Shown: positions 1 to 7,118 of the stretch, piece by piece
How the letters are laid out: every line of letters starts with the position of its first letter
Numbering within the stretch: position 1 is the first letter of the stretch
Assembly (NCBI GenBank): GCA_027604665.1
Contig: JADGIZ010000394.1
Location: 1-14,463, forward strand
DNA from: Polyrhizophydium stewartii
Lineage: Eukaryota; Chytridiomycota; Chytridiomycetes; Rhizophydiales
Direction of reading: 5' to 3'
Length of the DNA stretch: 14,463 bases
Position numbers and translations under genes: made by a program
Notes under the pieces: generated by a model
The model's database searches: none
What the model saw: the letters and a program-made list of their open reading frames with translations, nothing else
Told to the model about the DNA's origin: nothing

Positions 1-824
1 GATGGGTCGTCGCGCAGCCAGACGGGCAGGCCGCCATATGTCCACTCGGCGCCTTGTGTGCGGGCGAGGCCATGCGTTGGATGCGCAGTCAGCGCGAGCA
101 GGCACACACGGCCGATCTGCGGTGGCGGCGGCAGCGGCGAGTACTCACAGACATAAGGGCCGATGCGCAGCGAGACAAAGAGGCCGGCATCGCGCGCGAG
201 CTGCAGGAACAGCGGCAGGTTTGCGTTGCCGGTCGAGAAGTCGTATTGGCCGCGCTCGGGCTCGTGCAGGTTCCAGAAGACATATGTGTCGATGGTGTTG
301 ATGCCGGCCTCCTTTGTGCGGCGCAGGAGCTCTGGCCACGTGCTGGGCACGGAGCGAGGGTAGTGAATAGACCCAGCGATGATCATCTCGCGGCGCCCGT
401 TGATCACGATGGCGCGGCTGTCGAACGTGACTTTGGCTTGTGGTACAGAGTCGGAGGTTTCCCCGCGGCCAGGGGTCGACCCGCCCAGCGCCTGCGACAG
501 ACGGCCCGGCGCCGCTGCGCTCTTTCCCGCGGCCTGCGCAGGCATGCCTCCCAGCACGGCGGTCGCCGAGCCGATCGCTGCCCCACCGGACGACGGCAGC
601 AGCGCAGCCGCGAGCAGTGCGATGGCGGTGGTCGCGGCGACCGCGGCGACCATCCTTGATCTGAAGACCGTCGCCCGGCCTTCCGAGCGCGGGCGGGGGG
701 CAATCAGCGGCTGCGTAGGATCTCCAGCGGCACTGTTGCGGCGGCCGTCTGTATGGTCGTCACGGGGCAGCTGGCTGCCGAACTTGGTGGCGCGAGGCGA
801 GCGCTGGATGCCGGAGGAGGACAT
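1..824 (-). CDS. GH35 beta-galactosidase, 5' part (N-terminal ~242 residues)
   Basis: Exons (minus) 824-149 and 52-1; the gene runs off the window edge. GH35 enzymes release terminal beta-galactose from glycans by a retaining mechanism. After splicing, residues ~133-240 match the start of the GH35 TIM barrel: AGSIHYPRS, TYVFWNLHEP and IGPYVCAEWTYGGLPVWL. Glu228 in CAEW is at the position of the family's proton donor. The intron (53-148, 96 nt, GTGAGT donor, AG acceptor, CTGACT branch) splits the Cys codon of PYVC|AEW. It is 3n long and stop-free, so unspliced RNA would stay open, but it would break a highly conserved motif. Residues 1-57 are polar, followed by a hydrophobic stretch from Met58 (VAAVAATTAIALLAAALL) and a linker of ~50 residues. 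This suggests a type II signal anchor, or a cleaved signal peptide if Met58 (codon at 653-651) is the start. Family assignment is firm; start and localisation are inferred. Confidence 0.88.
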   Translation of the reverse strand, partial: MSSSGIQRSPRATKFGSQLPRDDHTDGRRNSAAGDPTQPLIAPRPRSEGRATVFRSRMVAAVAATTAIALLAAALLPSSGGAAIGSATAVLGGMPAQAAGKSAAAPGRLSQALGGSTPGRGETSDSVPQAKVTFDSRAIVINGRREMIIAGSIHYPRSVPSTWPELLRRTKEAGINTIDTYVFWNLHEPERGQYDFSTGNANLPLFLQLARDAGLFVSLRIGPYVCEYSPLPPPPQIGRVCLLALTAHPTHGLARTQGAEWTYGGLPVWLRDDP

Positions 825-994
825 GGGTGCTGGCCGCAGTTGGAGAAAGCTCCGATGTGTACGCAGGAGCTTCTTTCATGTCCGTATCATGCAATGCGGG
901 CATGCTGCCAGGCGCTTGCGCAGGCCGCCTTGCGGCTCGTGTGCAACGGACTCGGACGAGCGCGGATCGGCCAGCCTTGCCCCATCTTCGAGCG
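825..994. promoter_or_regulatory. Divergent intergenic region between beta-galactosidase and DPM3
   Basis: The 170 bp between the two divergent start codons must hold both 5' UTRs and probably both promoters. I see no TATA-like box or other recognisable element. The assignment rests on position only. Confidence 0.4.
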
Positions 995-1665
995 ATGTCG
1001 CGAGCCGTCCGCTTCGTGCTGGCCTTTGTGCTGTTCTTTGCGGCGTGGGCGACGCTGCTCTTCCACAACCGCACGCTGCCGGACCTGGTGCTGCCGCCGG
1101 TCTTTGACAAGATCATCCCCGTGGTACGAGGCCGTCCGCACCGTGTCTCAGCCTTGCGGGGACTCGCGGCTGCCTGCGGTGGGGGGGGAGGCTGGCGACA
1201 CGGGCGAGGCAGCCACAATGCGACATGGACTGCCAGAACGCAGCGCCGCATACCCCACCCCAGCCGCCCCCCGCCGGCCCCGAGGCGTATGACAGCAGCA
1301 GCGTGTGCAGCGCTGTCTGCTGGTGCATGCGCGTGGTCGCTCGCCCGCCCACACCGCGCACGCCCGTGCGCGTCCCGCCCGTCGTTGGCTGCTGACGCTT
1401 GAGGATTCCCTGGCGAGCAGATCCCGCTCTGGCTGCTCGTCACGTTTGGGTCCTACTCGCTGGCGAACATCGGCTGGGCGCTCGTCACGTTCGGCGACTG
1501 CCCCGACGCACAGGCATCGCTGCTCAAGGTACAGTGGCCGCTCTTCCTCTCCCTCCCTCTCTTGCCCTTTGAACACCGCTGACGATTCCACCCGGTGCTC
1601 TGGGCCAACAGGAGATCCAGGCAGCCAAGATGGACCTGCGCAGCCGCGGCGTCTCGGTCGACTGA
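995..1665 (+). CDS. DPM3: Dolichol-phosphate mannosyltransferase subunit 3 (DPM3)
   Basis: Exons 995-1123, 1421-1528 and 1612-1665; 96 residues, against 92 in the human protein. DPM3 is the small ER membrane subunit that tethers and stabilises the catalytic subunit DPM1, which makes dolichol-phosphate mannose for N-glycans, GPI anchors and mannosylation. Two transmembrane helices are visible: residues ~4-24 (AVRFVLAFVLFFAAWATLLF) and ~44-66 (IPLWLLVTFGSYSLANIGWA). The family signature VTFGDCPDA follows, then a short amphipathic helix ending LRSRGVSVD, as in the human C-terminus. Intron 1 (1124-1420, 297 nt) is about four times longer than its neighbours; intron 2 (1529-1611) is 83 nt. Both have CTGAC branch sites. 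The spliced protein aligns along its length with the family without needing another exon. No other dolichol-pathway gene is nearby. Confidence 0.9.
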
Positions 1666-1821
1666 GCTCGCTGGCGCCCCAGCCGCAAGGCGGCGGTCAG
1701 CTGCCATTTAAATACGCATTCCGAGTCTCCTTCCTTGCCGCGTTGTCTGTGTTGCGCGGCCACGCCATGAGTCCCGCACCCATGCCATGATTGCCGCCAC
1801 GAGCGAGCGTCGTTTTCCCCG

Positions 1822-4393
1822 ATGCCAGCAAAGCCGGCCGCGCCGCAGGCACTCCCCGCCGCCTCGGCGGCAGAGACAGACGTGCTCGACATATTCAACG
1901 ACCGCTCCAAAAAGTCGTCGGCCTCGAAGAGCAAGCAGGCCGCAGCGGGAGGCGGCGCTCGGCCAGCAGTGGGCGACAAGGGCATCGCCCAAAAGACCCG
2001 TGCGCCAGGCGGCAGCGGATCTGGATCTGGAGCCGGCAACGGCGCGGGTGGCGGCGGAGGGGCGAGCGGCCGTACGGGGCGCGAGAGCGTCGCCGGTCGG
2101 CCCAACAGCAGCGGCGGGGGCGGTGGCGGTGCCTCGTCGGGCAGCGGCAGCAACGACTCCCGCGGCGGATCTGCTGGCAGCAAGTCGGCCTCGCCTGCTC
2201 GCACTGTCGCGATGCCGCACGACGAGCAGCCCGCACACAGATTTGAGGCGCGCGAGCGCATCCGCCACCTCGGTGCCATGACTCGCACGCCTATGGGAGA
2301 GTACATCTCGTCCGACCACCCGCTGTCCCAGCTCGGTGCGTGAGCTGCCCGCGAAGCCTTGCACCCTGCGCTGGCCGTGCTGCGGTCACGCAATCGCTGC
2401 CAGATCGCTCATGTTTATCGGTGATGCGTGTCTCGAAATAGCCGTGCCGACACCGGGACCACTCGACTATGACCCCAAGCTGCAGCCATCGGGTGTGCAA
2501 TACTCGATCCTTGGCAAGCACGCGACCGCCAAGGAAGAGCGAACCAACATCGGCCCGGGTCCTGCCAAATACGATGTGCGCGGCATCCGGCTGCCTTACT
2601 CGGACACACCGCATTGGAGCTTTGGCCACAAGTTCCCCGAGCAAAAAGGTGATCACGCGGCGGTGCCGCACGTTGAGTGGTTGGTGTTGACGCTTGCGCT
2701 CAGTCAAGGACGACACGCCAAGCCCGTTTGCGTACAACGACACGCACAACACGTTTGGCAAGAACAATCTGTCGTACACGATCTCGGGGCGGTTTTCCGG
2801 ATCTGGTGAGCGTCCAAAGTCGTGTGTCTGGGTCAGAGCCGACAGTCGCTAACCTGCATTCGATAGAGAGCGAGACGCCTGGCCCTGACCGCTACTTTCC
2901 AAAAGCCGAGTTTGGGCCGACGGGCACCATGCCAAAATACTCGTTTGGACTGAAGCCTCTGCTGATCGGTCAGCACTTTGGCAAGCACGCTTGAAGCCCA
3001 TGTGCTCCGGCTGACATGCGGCCTTGCAGACGATCCGACGCCAGGCCCGCACGACTACGACGTGCCGACGGATCCGCCTGATGCGCCATGCGGGCCGTCG
3101 TTCACGATGCGCCGCCGCCTGGACGAGTCGTTCCGCAACAAAGGTGATGCATGCGAGACCTCGAGGCAGGATCGCAGCAGCCAATGCTGACCATGTCTCG
3201 CAGACACAAAGCCGGGGCCTAACCAGTACTACCCCAAGATCCCCGCATCCGAGAAGATGGCGTCGCTCAAGGGCATGCACAAGGAGAACAAGTGTGAGCG
3301 CTCGCTTGCAGAGTAGTTGAAAGGCCTGCACATAACCAAGTCTTCGCGTTCTAATATGCGCCAATTCATTTCCAGCACTCAAAACGCCCGGCCCGGCCAA
3401 CTACATCATCCCCGCCAATCTGTTTAGCGGACCGCACTACACACTGACGGCTCGCAACATCCCATTCCAAGGTAACCAAATGTCGCCCATACTGGATCGG
3501 CGATCACTCGGCTCACGCACCGTGCAGACGATGTCTTTGTAGCGCCGAACCCAGGTCCGACAGATTACAACCCTGATGCGCATCTGACGCTCAACAAGGC
3601 GCCCACCTTCTCGCTCGGTTCGCGGCCCAAGTCCAGTCGGCGTGGGTTCAGACTCAGTTCCATTCTCCGCCTCAAATACACTGATCTCACTCAAACATGA
3701 TGTGCAGACGAGAGCGACAACATCCCAGGGCCTGGCGCGTACCACCCGCGTGATCGCCAAATCCGGGGCAACGGCAACCCAAAGGTGACGATCAAAGGCC
3801 GGCACAAGTCGCACATTGGTACGTCGAGTCCTGCGGAACAAGCGCCCCGCGGCTTGCGCAGATCTCGGACTAACCGAACACCCTCTCGCAGACAAAACGC
3901 CTGGCCCTGCCGACTACAATTCTCACGTTCCCGCCGTCAATCCTACCGCAGCCCAGCTTGCACGCAACGAGGCCGGGCGGCCCATGGGTGGTAAGCAGCC
4001 TCACCTCGAGCGAGCGCCTCCAATCAAAGGCTGATTGATCCGCCCGCATCCCAGCCGAACGCCTCAAAAATGTGATTGAGGAATCACCAGGCCCGGCCGA
4101 CTATCAACTCAAGCCCGTCTCGGTTGTTAAGCCGTGCGGGCCAAAGTACTCGTTGCGAAAGCGTCTTGAGTCACAAAAGAGTGCGCTCCAGCTTCGCTTG
4201 GATGCCGGTGTTGCCGAGACCGCCGCTGACGCAACATGCACGTCCATAACCCCTCACAGTCGACCAGACACCTGGCCCCAACGCGTATTACGCGCTGCCC
4301 AAGAAGAACGGAGGCAGCACGACGATGAAGAGCCGCGCAAGCCCGTTTGTGATGGTTTTCCCAACCAACCGAGTCGACACATTGCGCGTCTGA
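1822..4393 (+). CDS. Sperm-tail PG-rich repeat (STPG/CIMAP-like) axonemal protein
   Basis: Twelve exons: 1822-2335, 2442-2648, 2704-2805, 2867-2968, 3030-3143, 3204-3293, 3376-3471, 3528-3641, 3708-3818, 3892-3990, 4055-4180, 4260-4393; 602 residues. Residues 1-171 (exon 1) are Ala/Gly/Ser-rich with low-complexity GSGSGAG tracts, and start with a short acidic motif, DVLDIFNDRSKK. From residue ~172 there are 12 PG-rich repeats of about 30-40 residues, for example PTPGPLDYDP, IGPGPAKYDV, TPGPHDYDV, NPGPTDYNP and TPGPNAYYA. Many end in a basic segment such as YSLRKR. STPG/ODF3-type proteins are known as filamentous flagellar components that associate with doublet microtubules; this role is inferred here. 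All 11 introns are phase 1, and exons 3-12 each hold one repeat (exon 2 holds two). The exon 4 donor is uncertain: GT at 2969, or GC at 2981, which would add four residues. The orthologue (STPG1, STPG2, ODF3) cannot be told by eye. Confidence 0.85.
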
Positions 4394-4491
4394 ATCGGCG
4401 TCTCGGCGTCGGAAGCCGCTGTTGGCTTCGACTGCAGCTTGTGCTCTCAAAAGCATTACGGGATCCGCTGCCAGCACAATCAAGATTACGT
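4394..4491. other. Short convergent intergenic region (STPG / DUF1764)
   Basis: Only 98 bp separate the two stop codons, so both 3' UTRs must fit or overlap here. I see no AATAAA hexamer on either strand. Confidence 0.5.
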
Positions 4492-5207
4492 TTAGTAACA
4501 GCACCAGCAGTCGAACGGGCACTGCGGCGTGTCTGCGCGTCGTCAGCACGCTGAGAAGACATAATGAAAGCATGGGCAGATTCTCACCGCCACCCTTTCC
4601 GATGTTGAGCTCCTCTGTCGAGTAAATAGGCAGGCCGTCCTCGGTGCGATCTGAGTGCAAGCCGCGGGTTAGTCAGTGGCTCAAAGGCAGCCTCGGGCAG
4701 AGGATGCTCACTCCGCTTGTTTCCTCGGCTGTCTGCGAAGCCGTCTGGATCCGGCGGCGGCGGCACTCGTTGCCGCTTGCCAATGGACGCCTCCTGAGCG
4801 CTGAAGTCGACCGTCTCGACAACTGGGGCCTCTGCTCCAGTTGGTTTGGCCGCCTTGGCCGCCTTGGCAGCTCGCACGGCAGCCGCAGTTGCTGCGAGCT
4901 CGGCCTGGTCGTCTGCGCCCTCCGGCCCCTCCTCTGATGCTGCGACTGCCTCGGCGCCAGCGCCGTCCTTGGCAGCAGCAGCGGATTCTGCAGCGGCCGC
5001 TGCAGCGGCCTTCTGCTTCTTCTTGAGCTTCTTCTTGGCAGCCTTGGACTCGCTGGTCTGGGCGAGCAGGCCGGACACCGCATCTACGGCTGGCCTCGCC
5101 GGCTGAGATGCCTTGACAGGCACCGCAGCCGTCGGAGGGGCGGGAGCCCCAGGTGCGGCCGCCTTGTGTCCTTTTTTGCGGGCGAAGATGTCGTCGATCT
5201 CGCTCAT
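4492..5207 (-). CDS. DUF1764 family protein with C-terminal CPFDCxCC tail
   Basis: Exons (minus) 5207-4712, 4650-4588 and 4532-4492; 199 residues. The family is eukaryotic and of unknown function. Its hallmarks, as I recall them, are an N-terminal EIDDIFA-K motif, a Lys/Ala-rich middle, and a C-terminal block with DGFxDSRG, RTEDGLPIY, EEL.IGKGG and DTPxCPFDCxCC. All appear in order: SEIDDIFARKKG at the start, KKKLKKKQK near residue 60, PDGFADSRGNKR at the end of exon 1, RTEDGLPIYSTEELNIGKGG in exon 2 and DTPQCPFDCWCCY in exon 3. Both introns are phase 1 (61 and 55 nt) with GTGAG donors and CTAAC/CTGAC branch sites. The four cysteines close to the C-terminus could bind metal or be modified; this is inference. 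ATG at 5207 is used because no in-frame ATG lies just upstream. Its last exon encodes only 13 residues, so a gene finder could easily miss it. Confidence 0.85.
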
Positions 5208-5473
5208 TGGGGCCAAGTCGGCAAGAGGATGCGAAGCTCATGGACATGGCGGCGAGGTCGACCGGCGAGATGGAGGGCATGCGCAGCACATTCGCCTCGG
5301 AGGGTGGGACGGGCGACCACGGTGGAGGCGGCCACGGCACCCCAGCGATGCCGGCCGCAGCCCGCCGCGTCCTCAGGGCCGGCCCTCAAAGGCAGCAATG
5401 CCGCCAGCCGTGCTTGCCCAAAGTCGTTTTTCTTTCGGTGTGTGCCCGGTGCCCTGTCTGGCGTGCCCCTCGA

Positions 5474-5555
5474 GCAGCACCACGCCCGCAGCAGCACGCA
5501 CGCAGCACCACGCCCGCAGCAGCACGCACGCAGCAGCACGCACGCAGCAGCAGCG
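5474..5555. repeat. GCAGCAC-rich tandem array
   Basis: Two identical 28-bp units sit head to tail (5474-5501 and 5502-5529). Each is made of GCAGCAC/GCAGCA and CGCACG/CGCCCG words. They are followed by decayed partial units (GCAGCAGCACGCAC, then GCAGCAGCAGCG). This is a minisatellite-type repeat. It is the approximate reverse complement of the array at 5673-5740. Confidence 0.8.
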
Positions 5556-5672
5556 CGCGCTCGCCGGACGCCGCGGCCTGGATGATGAATATGCAGCTCT
5601 TAAACCCAGCTCTTCGAAACACCGTTCGTGAGAAGAAGGAATCCCACTGACATGCCCAGCGGCGTCCCGAGT

Positions 5673-5740
5673 CCGTGCTGCGTGCTGCGTGCTGCTGCGA
5701 GGCGTGCTGCGTGCTGTCTGCTGCGTGCTGCGTGCTGCAT
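5673..5740. repeat. GTGCTGC heptamer array (inverted relative to 5474-5555)
   Basis: GTGCTGC/CGTGCTG words are repeated about eight times, with interruptions (CTGCGAGG and GTCTGCTG). GTGCTGC is the exact reverse complement of GCAGCAC, so the two arrays form imperfect inverted arms separated by about 120 bp. Confidence 0.8.
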
Positions 5741-5999
5741 GGCACGGCCCGCTTGCTCGCGCTCGCTCGACTTGCATGCTGACGCTGCGCACCGCCCGCG
5801 AAGCCCGCTGTCCACGGACCAGCGCTGCCTGCCGAGATCCGTCGCTGGCCCTGAGCCCAATAAAGCCCGATCTCGCGAGCCTGCCTGTCCTGCGTGGCAA
5901 TGTCTGTCGCCCACACACCGACGCCAGCGAGATGCAGCGCATCGGCGTGCCAGGCCATGTGCGCCGAGGAGCCGCGGCGGCTTTCCCCCAAAGGCGACA

Positions 6000-6952
6000 A
6001 TGGGTCTGCTCACGATCATCAAGAAGCTCAAGGCTCGCGAGCGCGAGACCCGCATCCTGATGCTGTGCGTGCACACCGCACGGCCGAAGCCCGCTGCCTG
6101 CTGCTGATGGCGCCTACGTCCGACCGCCTCCCGACCCCCACCCGACCGCCGCCCGACGCCGCAGGGGCCTCGACAACGCAGGCAAGACCACCATCCTCAA
6201 GCGCATCAACGGCGAGGACATCTCGACCATCTCGCCGACGCTGGGCTTCAACATCAAGACCCTCGAGCACAAGGGGTGCGCCGAGACCGCATACCCAGCG
6301 TGCGCTTGCGGGGAGCGCCGTGCGTGTGCGCTGAACCACCCACCGCCCCGCCCGGCCGCGCAGCTACAAGCTCAACATTTGGGACGTTGGCGGCCAAAAG
6401 TCCATCCGGACATACTGGCGCAACTACTTTGAGCAGACGGACGGCCTGGTGTGGGTGGTTGACAGCGCCGACCGACCCGACCGCCTGGAGGACTGCAAGC
6501 GCGAGCTCAAGGAGCTGCTTAAGGAGGAGGTGCCAGGCCGCCTGCCCCCTGCTGCCGCCGAGAAACAACGATTCTGACACCAAGCTCACTGTCCGGTTGC
6601 GTCCCACCCACCCCCCGCAGCGCCTCGCCGGCGCCTCGCTGCTCATCTTCGCCAACAAGCAGGACCTGTCGACGGCGCTGTCGTTCGAGCAGATCAAGGA
6701 CGTGAGTGCCGGTGCTGCCGAGCCCCCCCCCCTGTCCGCTTGCTCGTGACCTCGTGGATGCCGTGGCACCGTGGCGGCGACCACATGTTGACCAACCCCT
6801 GGCCGCCAATGACGCAGCTCCTCGAGCTCGACAGCATCCAGACGCATCACTGGCACATCGAGGGCTGCAGCGCCGTGACCGGCAAGAACCTGCTCGCCGG
6901 CATGGACTGGATCGTCGACGATATTGCGTCGCGCATGTTCTCGCTCGACTGA
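6000..6952 (+). CDS. ARL2: ADP-ribosylation factor-like GTPase ARL2
   Basis: Exons 6000-6064, 6165-6275, 6364-6529, 6621-6701 and 6818-6952; 185 residues (human ARL2 is 184). ARL2 works with tubulin cofactors, chiefly TBCD, in tubulin dimer assembly, and binds effectors such as BART and PDE6D. The N-terminus [16 protein letters not shown] is ARL2-like. The nucleotide-binding motifs are all present: P-loop GLDNAGKT (residues 23-30), switch [13 protein letters not shown], switch II WDVGGQ with Gln70, NKQD at ~126, and [26 protein letters not shown] and [20 protein letters not shown] favour ARL2 over other ARFs. One extra residue lies in [11 protein letters not shown] compared with human. Introns are 88-116 nt; the first two are phase 2 and the last two phase 0. 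This gene's introns have the weakest branch sites in the window. Confidence 0.95.
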
Positions 6953-7118
6953 CCTCCGAGGCAGATGCGGTTGCATGGCTGTGACGGGGCTTCAGCAAAT
7001 GCCTTGTTTCCTTTTCAATCGTGCACGCTGCAGCTCCACGCAGCGCTCTGTGCCGCACACAGCGTCCACCCTTGCTCGCGACCAGGTGTGCGCGCCAACA
7101 GAGATGCTTGCGCCGCCA
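6953..7118. other. Convergent intergenic region (ARL2 / CFAP206)
   Basis: 166 bp between two stop codons, presumably holding both 3' UTRs. I see no hairpin, repeat or canonical AATAAA. Confidence 0.45.

Larger units (their letters stand above)
5208..5999. other. Gene-poor stretch between DUF1764 and ARL2
   Basis: This 792 bp region contains both 5' flanks of divergent genes and no protein I recognise. Several frames on both strands stay open because of GC richness and heptamer repeats. The least bad coding candidate is a plus-strand frame from ATG 5240 to TGA 5650 (137 codons). It has a non-repetitive start (MDMAARSTGEMEGM) and end (LNPALRNTVREKKESH) around the repeat array; an overlapping frame ends LDDEYAALKPSSSKHRS at 5631. 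Either could be the last exon of a small spliced gene, but no family match supports it. An AATAAA lies at 5859-5864 on the plus strand. Confidence 0.5.

Noticed and set aside
379..1107. 242-codon plus-strand frame over the beta-galactosidase 5' exon
   Set aside because: It is antisense to clear GH35 sequence and runs into DPM3 in a different frame.
5474..5740. CRISPR array or telomeric repeat
   Set aside because: There are no equal-length unique spacers, the units are decayed heptamers, and the context is a eukaryotic intron-rich genome. The word does not resemble TTAGGG-type telomere repeats.
5373..6074. Cys/Ala/Arg-rich minus-strand frames over the heptamer arrays (e.g. 233 codons)
   Set aside because: Their composition comes from translating GCAGCAC-type repeats, and the frames overlap the ARL2 start; no conserved motif.
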